A stretch of DNA of 64,000 nt from Ctena decussata (taxonomy: Eukaryota; Mollusca; Bivalvia; Lucinida; Lucinidae): the NCBI GenBank assembly GCA_963989385.1, contig OZ022498.1, positions 101,665,298 through 101,729,297 of the forward strand. The letters are read 5' to 3'. The notes beneath the pieces are model-generated. The model ran no database searches. It had not been told where the DNA came from and saw only the letters and a program-made list of their open reading frames with translations. Positions 23,630 to 34,620 of the stretch are shown here, one piece after another. Every line of letters begins with the position of its first letter. Within the stretch, counting starts at the first letter, position 1. The position numbers and the translations under genes are program-made.

Positions 23630-24960
23630 TCCGTCAACAATTCGCAGTAGGTGTCTTGTGAGCGCAACTCCTCCTACACGTTTTAGCCAATCATTTTGAA
23701 ACTTCACAGATGTTTTGGCCATGGTCTGTAAATGTGCATATTGTTTGCACATAATTCCCAGATAATTTTTTATTACTTTTTTTCACATGTTGAACTTAGT
23801 CAATTTTCCGCACGGTTCGTTAACAATTCGCAGTAGGTGTCTTGTGAGCGCAACTCCTCCTACACTTTTGGCCAATCATTTTAAAACTTCACAGATGTTT
23901 TTGCCATGGTCCGTAGATGTGCATATTGTTTGCACATAATTCCCAGAATAATTTTTGCCACTTTTTCCACATGTTTAACTTAGTCAATTTTTTTACATAA
24001 TATCTTGCGTAGTGGGTGTCTTGTGAGCACAACTCCTCCTACCTTTTTAGGCCAATCATTTTGAAACTTCACTGATGTTTTGGCCATGGTCTGTAGATGT
24101 GCATATTGTTTGCACATAATTCCCAGATTAATTTTTGCTACTTTTTTTCACATGTTTAACTTAGTCAATTTTTGACATACCATAATACCTTGCATATTTG
24201 GTGTCATGTGAGCACCTCTCCTCTTACACTTTTTGATCATTAATTTTGAAACTTCACAGGTGTTTTGTCATGGTCTGAAGATGTGCACATTGTTTGCACA
24301 TAATTCCGAGATTAATTTTAGCCACTTTTTTCACATGTTTATCGTTGTCATTTTTGTCACACCTGCTTTTGTCACACCTGCGTTAGCAAGGGCGATGTAG
24401 TTTTCACAACCAATTGGAACTCATGTGACTTAACCCCCGCAGGTACGACACCGCTGTCCGCGGATTTCTTGTTGTTTTTTTTCTCATGGTCTGTAGATGT
24501 GCATGTGCCTCAGGGGTTATATGGTCGGATAATATTTTACCAATATTTTTACTTTATGAACTAGTCATTTTGCCATATCAGAATACCTATTGATAGTATA
24601 TACCTAGTGTGCACAACTTCCTGTACAGTTTTGCATAAAGTATTTTGAAACTTTGCAGGCTTCTTCTTCATTGTCTTTAGATGTGCATGTGACTTTTAGA
24701 TTACAGTCTGATAATTTTTGTCACTTTTTTCATGTCTCGAACTTAGGCCCAAATACTAACAAAATGTATAGACAGTGTGGATACCTTGTGTGTGCAGCTC
24801 CTCGTGGGATTTTGAACTAATCATTTTCAAACTGTGCAGATGCTTTTTAACATGGTCTGAGAGCTTGCTTGTGTTTTTTATAGAATCTCCAGATGAATTT
24901 TTCATACGTTTTATGGATTTCGAACTAAGCCATATTTCTAGTTCAAATCTATCAAATTGC
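23630..24960. repeat. Tandem array, about 183-bp unit
   Basis: Four clear units (markers GTCTTGTGAGCGCAACTCCT at about 23652, 23838, 24018, 24203 with changes) and decayed ones to 24960; each has ATGGTCTGTAGATGTGCATA. Begins after the CCGTCCGTCC microsatellite, as in Helentron/pearl-type elements. Confidence 0.75.
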
Positions 24961-25242
24961 ATTTACAATGGGTGCTTCATGTGCGTATGTCCTCATATTG
25001 TTTTGGACATTGTATATTTTGGGATTGTGCATCCTCCCTTATTTTACCAAAGGCGGGGACATAAATTCATCGAATATGTTTCTTTATTCTTAAGCTATCA
25101 TGTCGTTTAGATATATGTTCCATAACATCATGGTTTGAAATAACTAAACAATGATATTATTTTCTATATTGTGGATTTGAAAAGCATTCCAGACTTATTC
25201 CCAATGCCAACATAATCATTTGACCGGCGAGTCTAGTGCATT

Positions 25243-25730
25243 ATTATATATTCTAACACAGTGCGCCTATAGAAGCAATGGAAAGTTTCCGTGTTTTATT
25301 CTGCAACAATTCACTGTCTCGGAGCGCGTGAGTCTAATTGCTGACGTCACTTGCGTTACTGACGTAATTTAGTGACGTTTTGAGACGTTAGACGGTGTAA
25401 GGTCTCTTTTTCTTTCTAAAATCGCCATAAAAACGCACATTTACCTTAGATACAGTTAAGAATATTGGCGGGAGCATGAACGCGCCTGGCAGGAAGGTTG
25501 GGAGAATTTGAAAGAAAAGAATACTTTTTCAGCGTTTTTGAGCGTTAGAATCGAAATAGTTCAGCTCTAGCATTGAATTGTTGAATAATAATTCACTGTT
25601 TGTCGGTCAGTTGTAAGCAGATATATCACTCGCGCTCCGCGCTCGTGATATGATCTACTTTACAACTGACCTCCAAACAGTGAATTATTACTAAACAACT
25701 CACTGCTAGAGCTAATCTATTTCTTAAACA
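25243..25730 (-). mobile_element. Interspersed element R1, copy 2
   Basis: Reverse-complement counterpart of 1073-1940 without the nested MITE. It ends about 50 bp before the CUB-like exon of gene 1. Confidence 0.65.
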
Positions 25731-25783
25731 AAGAAACTGACAAATAGTCTGGAAAAATATTTACGAATTCTTGCTTTTTGTAG

Positions 25784-26134
25784 ATTCGAAAGGCGTCGTT
25801 GACATGTGTGCAGAGAAAGCCGTATATTTTACTAGCGAAACTCATCTAATGGGAACAAGACCAATGAGCTTTTTCAAGGACTGTAGATGTTACATAAAAG
25901 GGGGACCATTCAGGATAACTGTAACAGATTTGAGGCTGCAGTCGAAATCGGGACGTAATTGTTCTTCAACCATTTTGGTCATCAGCACTCTTATTTACGA
26001 TTGTAGTAAACCAGATTATAAAAACATGTTTAATCAACTCGGTGAAAGCTCTGTTACTAGAGCATTTATCTCCATGACATCTGCCATTGAAAACTCAACT
26101 GCAGAGATGGTGTGGATAACACTACGGCCAGAAG
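25784..26134 (+). CDS. Receptor gene 1, CUB-like exon
   Basis: Second recognised exon of gene 1. Acceptor CTTTTTGTAG before 25784, donor GAAG|GTTTGT after 26134; 351 bp, phase 1-1. About 117 residues: FFKDCRCYIKGGPFRITVTDLRL, then an NCS sequon, a YDC cysteine and an MVWITLRPE end. The CxC start, the alternating hydrophobic ITVTDLRL strand, and the later YDC resemble CUB-like domains of mollusc surface proteins. Extracellular and probably disulfide-bonded. It lies 50 bp after an interspersed repeat (25243-25730), so the intron before it has been invaded close to the splice site. Domain name is moderate confidence; coding status is supported by an open frame and consistent phase with both neighbours. 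Confidence 0.6.
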
Positions 26135-26570
26135 GTTTGTTTATGAGCTTTTTATTATTTTAGTATTAATAAGCCTGTTTCTATTGGTGCAAGGTTGCTT
26201 TCGGGCCAGTGGATAATTTGCGATATTAACTGCGCACATCCCATCCATTCTCCCCTCCTCCCCACCCACCACCACCACCACCATCACCCCATGTCACAGC
26301 GTTTAAAAAGTAGTCAAATTTGTTGGGAACATTAACTAACGTCATAAAGCTTACATCTAGTAGGTACAGTTCAAAGTATTTTCTGAAGAAATCATATCCG
26401 ACGCCTTCACAGTCAATTTTTATAAAGTACGTGCATTCGAGTTTGCATTGCAGTGGAGACCGAAACCTGCTTTGTCTGCATGATATCCAAAATTGGTATA
26501 CATTTATAATAGTGGGTTATGTAAAATTATAAGATATACAGTGTATGTCTTGTTTGGATGCGTATTAGGA

Positions 26571-26763
26571 GCCCCGGTAGCTAAGTGGGTTAAGCGCTGG
26601 CCTTCTGATTTAGCGGACCCTGGTTCGAGCGCTGCTTGAGGCGAGAATCTTTCTTACGGTAAACGAGGCACCATCGCACACAGCCTTTCATTATCACCCT
26701 CCCATTGTCCTAATATGACTGAAATACCGTTGAAAAGGACGAAAAGTCATCCATCCATCCATT
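26571..26763 (+). mobile_element. tRNA-derived SINE-B, copy 1
   Basis: Head GCCCCGGTAGCTAAGTGGGT with B box GGTTCGAGCGC, body GAATCTTTCTTACGGTAAAC and GAAAAGGACGAAAAGTC, tail (ATCC)n. In the intron between the CUB-like and stalk exons of gene 1. Confidence 0.7.
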
Positions 26764-27013
26764 GAATGCAAAATTGGAGAAGGGGAAGGTTATGCAATAA
26801 TGAAACTACATGGTTTGATTGCATACCTCAACCAGTACCGATTAGAAGCGGTACGTTTTAAAAAAATGTGATTTTATTTCTATACTATTATCCAATTGTA
26901 TTACAAATATGAACTAAATAAACTTCCATTCAGATCGTTTCAACTATTGTATACTATTAAAATATATTTGGACCAAATATGTACATGTAATATAGTTAAT
27001 ATATTAATTCAAG

Positions 27014-27127
27014 ATTCCAGCCGATGTTCTATCAGGTGTTCTACTGTGCCCAGGTATACTACTACGAAAGATTCAACATTAAGTTCTACGTATTTTTTTG
27101 ACCCTTCGAACCACACTGAACAGTCAG
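27014..27127 (+). CDS. Receptor gene 1, Ser/Thr-rich stalk exon
   Basis: Short symmetric exon (114 bp, phase 1-1) between the CUB-like and transmembrane exons. Donor CAGTCAG|GTGAGAT is strong; acceptor ATTCAAG is pyrimidine-poor. It encodes about 38 residues rich in Ser/Thr with two Cys (DSSRCSIRCSTV near the start) and an NHT sequon near the end, as expected of an O-glycosylated membrane-proximal stalk. The start and end resemble the stalk exon of gene 2 at 63188-63289 on the other strand (both begin DSSR and have an F-DP motif near the end), which is the main evidence that the two genes are paralogs. The following intron (8.7 kb) holds the nested Penelope-type elements. Confidence 0.55.
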
Positions 27128-27249
27128 GTGAGATATGATTTTATTGTTTTGTGTGGTTGGCTAAGCATGTAAGGCCCCTACCAAGACAAACGCATACAAA
27201 CGTAGTGAAGCAGATCTGAAAGGGGGGTATCAATAAGGAGGATTTTTAG

Positions 27250-28039
27250 CTTACCTGAGCCAGCGGCCCCGGGGGAGCTTATAGGATGGTAAGGCTCCGG
27301 CGTCCGTCATCCGTCCGTCCGACCACCATTTCAATGATAGTGGTCAAGGTATCCAAATCATAAGTCCGAACTCGTAGGTCATTTAAACATAGACACTTCC
27401 GGAATATTTTAGATACACAGACATGGACCCCAAAACAGAGGTGTGATCACCTGCCTATTATGATACACCCGCCATATCTATGTATCTGTGGAAAAAGTCA
27501 GTGAAAATGAAAGTCCGGTATTTGAAAGCTTTACTAAGCTTCGGCTGAGGCCATCAAATCGGAGATTAGTTTAGAAACGGCCACATTGTAGGGATCAACA
27601 ACTGTCGACACAAGCTTTGCTTTATGATAACCCTGCTTCAACAGCTTACCTGAGCCAGCGGCCCCGGGGGAGCTTATAGGATGGTAAGGCTCCGGCGTCC
27701 GTCATCCGTCCGTCCGACCACCATTTCAATGATAGTGGTCAAGGTATCCAAATCATAAGTCCGAACTCGTAGGTCATTTAAACATAGACACTTCCGGAAT
27801 ATTTTAGATACACAGACATGGACCCCAAAACAGAGGTGTGATCACCTGCCTATTATGATACACCCGCCATATCTATGTATCTGTGGAAAAAGTCAGTGAA
27901 AATGAAAGTCCGGTATTTGAAAGCTTTACTAAGCTTCGGCTGAGGCCATCAAATCGGAGATTAGTTTAGAAACGGCCACATTGTAGGGATCAACAACTGT
28001 CGACACAAGCTTTGCTTTATGATAACCCTGCTTCAACAG
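27250..28039 (-). repeat. Two identical 395-bp direct repeats
   Basis: Unit 27250-27644 begins CTTACCTGAGCCAGCGGCCC and ends CTTCAACAG; unit 27645-28039 repeats it base for base as far as I can read. Either very recent, homogenised, or an assembly duplication. Confidence 0.85.
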
Positions 28040-28079
28040 TTTCTGAGTGAGTAGCTTCCCTCTTTCAACAAAGTCTTGT
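27250..28079 (-). mobile_element. Penelope-type element family 2, 3' end with perfect tandem duplication
   Basis: Minus strand 28079-28040 encodes DFVERGKLLTQKLL, continuing the RT C-terminus, then QGYHKAKL and DPYNVAVSKLISDLMASAEA and a stop, then the 3' UTR with a TCCGTC microsatellite. The last 395 bp occur twice head to tail (27645-28039 and 27250-27644). I see no difference between the two units. Partial tandem copies (pseudo-LTRs) are a known feature of Penelope-like elements. Confidence 0.65.
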
Positions 28080-29822
28080 TGGTGTAAACGAGAGGGTGTT
28101 GAAAGTAACGCTTTAAAGAAATGGAAACTAAGTATCTTTAATATTGTGGATAAACGTATAAAGTTTTATTCACACAATACTAATCTTTTACCTCCTAAGC
28201 CTAACTCTTCCTTTAGATATTTGAAGCAGGGTATCCAGGATTTTCATAGGAAGTATGTTTTGGTTCCTGCTGACAAGGCCGCAAACAACATTGTTGTTGT
28301 TTGTCGGTTGCACTATATTAACACTTTGAAGCAGGAACTTAATGGCACCACGGCTTACGAAGAAACTTTTACAGATGAGAAGACTGTCGTTAATAGCCAC
28401 TCAAATGGTTTGCTTTTAAAGTTTGCTGTAAACGTTAAGGAACGCCAAGACAAACTTCCTACGATGTATTGGTTACCTAAGCTTCACAAAAAACCGTATA
28501 AAGCTAGATTCATTGCCAACTCTAGCTCTTGTACTACTACAGAATTATCTAAATTATTAACTTCTTGCCTCACTGCGATGAAATCTCGTGTCATTTGGTA
28601 CTATGAGACAGTGTATGAGAGGTCAGGGAAAAATATGTTTTGGTCTATAAAAAATTCTGGTGAGGTACTTAATAAACTGAAGTCAAGAGGGTTCCGTGCG
28701 ACTAGTTTGTCCACTTATGATTTTTCTACTCTTTATACCACATTACCCCATAATTTAATAAAGGAAAAACTTGTTGATTTGATTGAGAGGGCCTTCAAAA
28801 AGTTCTCCAAAAATGAAGATACCCTTTATATTGCCTGTAACGATAAGAAAGCGTTTTTCACTTCTACTGACCGTAAAATATATAGAGGATATAGTCTTTG
28901 GTCATGTCAGAATGTATGTGACGCCTTATCATATCTCTTAGATAATATTTACATCAGATGTGGTAATAAGTTATACAGACAAATTGTTGGTATTCCGATG
29001 GGTACAAATTGTGCTCCTCTTGTGGCCGATTTGTTTTTATTTTGTTATGAAAGAGATTTCATGACTTCTCTTTCTGTTGATAATCAAGCTGATATCATTG
29101 AGGCATTTAACTCAACCTCTAGATATTTAGACGATCTTCTGAATATTGATAATCCTTATTTTGAAAGCATGGTTAACCAAATTTACCCACCTGAACTTAA
29201 ATTGAATAAAGCTAATACTTCAGATACCGAGGCCCCCTTTTTGGATTTACATCTATCTATTTCCAACGGTTTTGTATCTTCTAAAATTTATGATAAACGT
29301 GATGACTTTGACTTTGATATAGTTAATTTTCCATTTTTGGATGGTGACGTTCCACGTCGTCCCTCTTATGGAGTGTATATTTCTCAACTTATAAGATTTG
29401 CTAGAGTGTGTAGTCATGTAGATGACTTTAATGCTCGTAATAAATGTTTAACTGCTAAACTTCTTCAACAGGGCTATCGGTATCATAAGCTTAGAAAGGC
29501 TTTTTCTAAATTCTATCGCAGACACCATGAATTGGTTTCAAAATTTGATGTCGGATTAAAATTTCTTTTACACCAAGGCCTATCGGAACCAGAATTTTAT
29601 GGTGACTTAGTATACAAATTCAAAAAGATTAAGGGTAGGACTGATTTTTCTGATCAATTCCGAAAAATAATAATACGTCACAAACGTATTGGCTATAATT
29701 TAAATGTTATGCGACAGTCTGCATGCTTAGTGATTAACCCAATCACGGTTGATAACTTTTCTGCACTCTTTAATTGCACACCGGGGGATCGGTCGTCAGA
29801 CTCTATGATGGCCCCGACCTAA
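28080..29822 (+). CDS. Penelope-type reverse transcriptase, family 1 (5'-truncated)
   Basis: Open frame of 580 codons to TAA. It encodes an RT of the type carried by Penelope-like elements. In order: N-terminal block KYVLVPADKAANNIVVV, YWLPKLHK, the finger/palm segment STYDFSTLYTTLPH, the core VGIPMGTNCAPLVADLF (about residues 303-319), the catalytic RYLDDLLN (aspartates at about 351-352), then FLDLHLSISNG, the conserved YDKRDDFDFDIVNFPF block, and the C-terminal MRQSACLVINPITVDNF with a normal end. No GIY-YIG endonuclease is visible; in some families it is N-terminal, and this copy is 5'-truncated. The first codons upstream (28047-28079) belong to the inverted host element, so they are not part of the gene. 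No internal stop, so this copy is young. Family assignment rests on RT motifs read by eye. Confidence 0.75.
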   Translation, partial: WCKREGVESNALKKWKLSIFNIVDKRIKFYSHNTNLLPPKPNSSFRYLKQGIQDFHRKYVLVPADKAANNIVVVCRLHYINTLKQELNGTTAYEETFTDEKTVVNSHSNGLLLKFAVNVKERQDKLPTMYWLPKLHKKPYKARFIANSSSCTTTELSKLLTSCLTAMKSRVIWYYETVYERSGKNMFWSIKNSGEVLNKLKSRGFRATSLSTYDFSTLYTTLPHNLIKEKLVDLIERAFKKFSKNEDTLYIACNDKKAFFTSTDRKIYRGYSLWSCQNVCDALSYLLDNIYIRCGNKLYRQIVGIPMGTNCAPLVADLFLFCYERDFMTSLSVDNQADIIEAFNSTSRYLDDLLNIDNPYFESMVNQIYPPELKLNKANTSDTEAPFLDLHLSISNGFVSSKIYDKRDDFDFDIVNFPFLDGDVPRRPSYGVYISQLIRFARVCSHVDDFNARNKCLTAKLLQQGYRYHKLRKAFSKFYRRHHELVSKFDVGLKFLLHQGLSEPEFYGDLVYKFKKIKGRTDFSDQFRKIIIRHKRIGYNLNVMRQSACLVINPITVDNFSALFNCTPGDRSSDSMMAPT

Positions 29823-30423
29823 AGCTATATATTTTAGTTGGTTGGGACCGGAGCCTTTTTGTCTGTTGCTTGGTCCACCGGGGCTCAACTGGTGACCTTC
29901 TTTTGCTTCAGATTTCCAGTGGGGTTGTTTGGCAGGACAGGGATCTCCACCTGTCAGACGGCCCGTTGTATCTGTTGAGTCCTCGTCTTTGCTTCTTCAT
30001 GGTGTTGAAATTTGATTTATGTGTTTACCGTGATGATTCATTGACGAGTTAGAGGGTTATCATGCGAACCAAACAACCAACTAAATGTTTTGTACCACTT
30101 CAGAAACTGAGGGTGAGGTTGGGCCTGTAAAATCGATTTAAGCCCCCCAGTAATTCATTACTGACCGTTCCAAGGCGGTAGTTCTGTTGTGGTTCTCTGT
30201 TGCCTGTTTTTGGTGTCAGAGTTTCTGTGATGTTTTACCTTGTGTATGTTCTTATTATTTTTGGTTCGGTTTGGGTTGCTGAGTGGCCACCTTTTGGGAA
30301 CAAGCTGCTCACTCGGTTGGCCATATGTGCTCCGTATCTTGATTATTTGTAATCTTAGTTGTTTCCAACTATGGTTTGAGGGCTGGATTTGGATTTTGAT
30401 TGTTTCAGTTCCTGGTCTTTGCA
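28080..30423 (+). mobile_element. Penelope-type element family 1, copy A
   Basis: The RT gene plus a 600-bp 3' untranslated region ending CCTGGTCTTTGCA. The 3' end is defined by the copy at 61931-62764, which stops matching at the same base. It is inserted, in opposite orientation, inside the family 2 element (27250-28079 and 30423-31562 on minus): the family 2 frame is interrupted between its CFKYQ-type and FVERGKLL-type segments. Confidence 0.7.
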
Positions 30424-31562
30424 AACGTTTTACTTTTGATATTTGAAACAGGCTTAGCATAGCGGACTAGTTGAGAAACATAAACTCCGTATGCAGGTGC
30501 CGAAGGGATAGTACTACTCAGAAAGGGAAAGTTAACCATGGGAAAATTGAAGTCGTCCCTCTTGTCATAAAGCCTAGTAACAAGCTTTCCATTGTCAATA
30601 TAGAGATAGCAATCTAAGTATGAAGCAGATGAACTGGACTCTGTGGTATCTTTAATTTCAAGTTCACATGGATAGATGAGGTCAATATACTCTGAAATCT
30701 TTGGATTATTCATAGACAGAACATCATCTATGTACCTGTAGGTGAAGTTGAATTTCTGTGCAATGTGTTTATTACCTTCTTTTAAGAGCCCTTGTGTAAA
30801 CTCCGCCTCATACCCGTAAAGAAACAAGTCGGCAAGTAAGGGGGCGCAGTTAGTGCCTATTGGAATGCCAACTGTCTGTTGAAAAACTCCACGTAAATAT
30901 TGTCGATAAGAAATTCCAGCATTTTAATGACATCATCTGCAGAATATTTTGTATGAACCTCAGAGTGGTCCTTAACAAAATATGCGTCCATATACCCAAG
31001 AACAATGTATTTGTACCGACGATTTCCGTTTTTGTGAAAGAAACAATTGTTAACAATTTCTTTTAATTTAGATTTTAATTTGTTATGTGGTATTGTTGTA
31101 AAAAGTAGAGAGAAATCGAAGGTTTTTATGCTTTCTACTTCAAAAAGTGCTTGGGTTTTTAAACTTTCTAAAAGTTCTTGAGAATTGTTTTAGGATGCAC
31201 ATCTGATTTACGCCACTTCTTGCGTAAGATAGATCACAATATTTCTGAAGACCATCCTTAACTGCCGTTAGGATTCTTGTAAGAATCTGAGAGAGAGACT
31301 TAGTTGAGCACTTAGCTGAACCCGCAATATATCGTTGTTTATATGGATCGTTATGTAACTTAGGGATCCAATACAGTTTTGGAAGATCAAGATCGTCCTC
31401 TGCTGTGGATATACCAAAGGAAAGTAGAACCGTCTTGTGGTTTCTTAGAATCTCCTCTTTGGACAACGAAGTGCATGTAAATGTAGGGTTTCCTTCCGAT
31501 GTGCTCAAACCAAGCTCCTCAAACGACTTCTCCTCTGATACCACAGGACCAAATTTCATATG
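30423..31562 (-). mobile_element. Penelope-type element family 2, RT part (broken)
   Basis: Minus strand encodes a second RT family. Block 31559-31140 has LPKLYWIPKLHNDPYKQRY and GSAKCSTKSLSQ; block 30827-30430 has LYGYEAEFTQG, the catalytic YRYIDDVLSMNN, TRLYDKRDDFNFPMVNFPF and SAPAYGVYVSQLVRYAK. The core GTNCAPLLADLF lies between them at about 30850, with frameshifts on either side, so the gene is dead. The 5' end abuts the tandem array at 31563. Continues, after the family 1 insertion, at 28079. Confidence 0.7.
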
Positions 31563-33445
31563 TGGCCTTCAGGGGTCTTAGGAACGAAAAGTTGTTCAAA
31601 CGGTCCTGGTCACATGACCAACATTGCCGCCACGCCCATTTATGGTAAAACCTTTAAAAATCTTCTTTTCCAGAACCAAATAGGCCAATTGCCTTGAAAC
31701 TTGGTAAGTAGCATTGGGTACGCAAGTACTACCAAGATTGTTCAAATTATGACCTTGGGTTGACCCTGACTTTTTTTACGGCAAGGTCAAATTTGCCTTT
31801 TGGTGCTTTTATATGGGAAAATACTAGGACATAAGATTTTATGGAAACTGTTGAAGATTTTTACCTGAAAATTGGTATATACAGTTATCTTAATGAGTAC
31901 ATGAAAATTTATGCGTACAAGAGGTTCATTGTCATCTTTGACCCTGGTCTCTCATATTTTGACAATTTCATACATCTCCCCAAAAGCTACTGGGCCAATT
32001 GTAACCAAATTTCATGTAGAGGCTCTAGGGGGCAGGGGAACAAAACTTTGTTCAAACGGTTCTAGTCACATGACCAACATGGCCGACACGCCCGTATATG
32101 GTAAAAACCTTTAAATTCTTCTTCTCCAGAACCAATAGGTCGATGGCCTTGAAACTTGGTATGTAGCATTAGGTACGCAAGTAGTGTCAAGATTGTTCAA
32201 ACTATGAACTTGGGTTGACCTTGACCTTTCGGACGGCAAGGTAAAATTTGCTTTCTGGTGCTTTTATATTGGAAAATGCTAGAAGAACATAAGATTTCTT
32301 GGAAACTGTTGAAGATTTTGACCTGAAAATTGGTATATACAGTCATTTCAATCAGTACATGAAATGTATGCGTACCAGAGGTCAAGGCCATTCTTTGACC
32401 TTTGACTCTGGTCTCTCATATTTTGACAATTCCACATATCTCCGGGCCATTTGTCACCAAATTTCATGTGGAGGCTCTTGGGGGCAGGGGAACGAAAATT
32501 TGTTCAAACGGTCCTACTCACACGACGAACATGGCCGCCACACCTATATATGGTAAAAACCTATCAAAATCTTCTCCAGAAAAAAAATCAGCCGATGGCC
32601 TAGATACTTGGTATGTAGCATCATGTACAGGAAAAGTACCAAGATTGTTCAAATTATGACCTTGCGTTGAACTTGGCGTTTCGTACGGTAAGGTCAAATT
32701 TGCTCTCTGCAGCTTTTATATGGGAAAATGCTAGAACATAAGATTTCTTGGAAACTATTGAAGATTTTGATATGAAAATTGGTATGTACAGTCATTTTAA
32801 TCAGTACATGAAAATTGGTATGTACAAGTGGTCAAGGTCATTTTGGGCCCAAGTCTCTCCTATTGTGACAATTTCACACATCTCCTCTGAAGCCAGTTTT
32901 AACCAAATTTCATAAAGAGCCTCTAGGAGCTGAGGGAATTAAAATTTGTTCAAACAGTCTGGGTCATATGACCAACATGGCCGCCATGCCCATACATGTA
33001 TATGGCAAAAACCTTTACAAATCTTCTTCTCATGAACCAAATGATCGAAGGCCTAGAATCATGGTATATAGCATCAGGTACTTGAGTACTATCAAGATTG
33101 TTTAAATTATTACCTTGGGCTGACCCTGACCTTTCTTAAGACAAGGTCAGGTATGGGAAATGGCTAGAACATAAGATTTCATGGCAAGTTTAGAAGATTT
33201 TGGCCTAAAAATTGGTATACACAGTCGTCTTTTTTAGTACATGTTCATGGAAGATTTGCGGGTACAAGAGGTCAAGGTCATTCTTTAACCTCTGACCCAT
33301 GTCTTTCATACTTTGACAGTTTAAGACATCTCCTCAAAAGCCACTTGGCTAATCATACACAGCCTCCAGGGGCTGAGGGAACGAAAATTTATTCAAGCAG
33401 TCTAGGTCACATGACCTCCATGGCCACCATGCTGAGGTGAGCGAT
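31563..33445. repeat. Tandem array, about 453-bp unit
   Basis: Four units marked by TATGGTAAAAACCTTTAAA-like sequence near 31641, 32097, 32548 and 33001, plus a partial. Ends GGGCCTCATAGGCCCTCTTG at about 33450. In the gene 1 intron before the TM exon. Confidence 0.75.
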
Positions 33446-33472
33446 TCAGGGCCTCATAGGCCCTCTTGTTTA

Positions 33473-34620
33473 CATCCTACCAAAGTTTTCTTTTTTAAAC
33501 TAATTTCATACTCCAGTGTGTCTAGTTTATGGAACCATATGTAACTTTGGTCGGAAAGCCCTAGTTACTGAGCTGTGGGTCCATAGAAGTGGGTGAGGTA
33601 ATTCAACATGGATTTAGTCTGTCTTGTAAAAATATTATCATTTGGTTAACAGAACATCTAGTATTTGTTTCCATAATTATCATTTTATTTGGTTTAATTT
33701 GAACATATGTTGTCAAAAAGACGTCCTTTGACAGTCAGCATTTTTTTTTATATTTTTGTCCTCTTTTCCAATATTTTTTGGCGTCATTGCTAATAAAACC
33801 GACCAGTTATAATCAAACGCATGTGGAAGAAGCACCTTGACCAGGACAATTGGATGATGTGACCGGAATATCACCATGACCAGGTTTCATCGTTGCAGTT
33901 CAGATATTAATTTGACCAAAGTTTTGTAATTCTAGGTAAAAGAAATGAATGAAACCCATCTTCCAAGCAAATTTATGTGTGCAGTGAGCCATGAAAACTA
34001 AGTCATTGTAAACTTCTGGTCACATCATCCAATGGTCCAGGTCAGTGTGCTTCCTTGACATGAGTTTGTTGATTGTTGGTCAGTTTATTTAGCATTAATG
34101 CCAAGAAATATTGAAAATAAAGGAAAAAAATGCTGACTACCAAAGGAATGCTTCTTTTACAAAATATGTTTAAATTAAACCAAATACAATGATACGGAAT
34201 ACATTTTAGATATTCTGTTAACCAAATGAGAATATTTTTACAAGATAGACTAAAACCATCTTGAATTACCCCACCCACTTCTGTGTTGTGCTGGTCATAT
34301 CGGGACGGTCAGTTAACCTCACCACACTATTCCTGGGCAGGCTTAGACCTCATAAGCGTTTAACCAGTACTAAGTGCACTTACTTTCACCAGTAACTGAC
34401 AACTGCCCTTTTGAAACAGCGGAAGGATAAAAGTAAGTGGCCAGACCGGGTATCGATCCCAGGACCTCTGGCTTACAAGTCAGGTGCTCTACCGACTGCG
34501 GACTCATAGCTCAGTAACTAGGGATTTCCGACCAAAGTTTCATAAGGTTCAATAAACAAGACACACTGGAGTATACCATCAGTCAAAAAAAGAGAAAATT
34601 TTGGTAGGATGCAAAACCCC
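33473..34620. mobile_element. Large foldback element with SINE in right arm
   Basis: Left arm 33473-33862 and right arm 34012-34620 are inverted copies: CTTTGGTCGGAAAGCCCTAG / CTAGGGATTTCCGACCAAAG, and AATTGGATGATGTGACC / GGTCACATCATCCAATGG. The right arm is longer because of the SINE at about 34284-34499. Confidence 0.65.
34284..34499 (-). mobile_element. SINE-A in foldback arm
   Basis: Minus strand: head with B box GGGATCGATACC and A box region CAGTCGGTAGAGC, then the SINE-A body; tail truncated at CGATATGACCAG. Comparison with the other foldback arm marks the insertion. Confidence 0.7.

Noticed and set aside
23630..24360. Regular repeats that could suggest a CRISPR-like array
   Set aside because: Units of about 183 bp with no short repeat/spacer structure, in a eukaryotic context: satellite-type array.
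30158..30460. Minus-strand frame of 100 codons, repeated at 62358-62792
   Set aside because: It is the antisense of the Penelope-type 3' UTR; repetition reflects the element, not a gene family.
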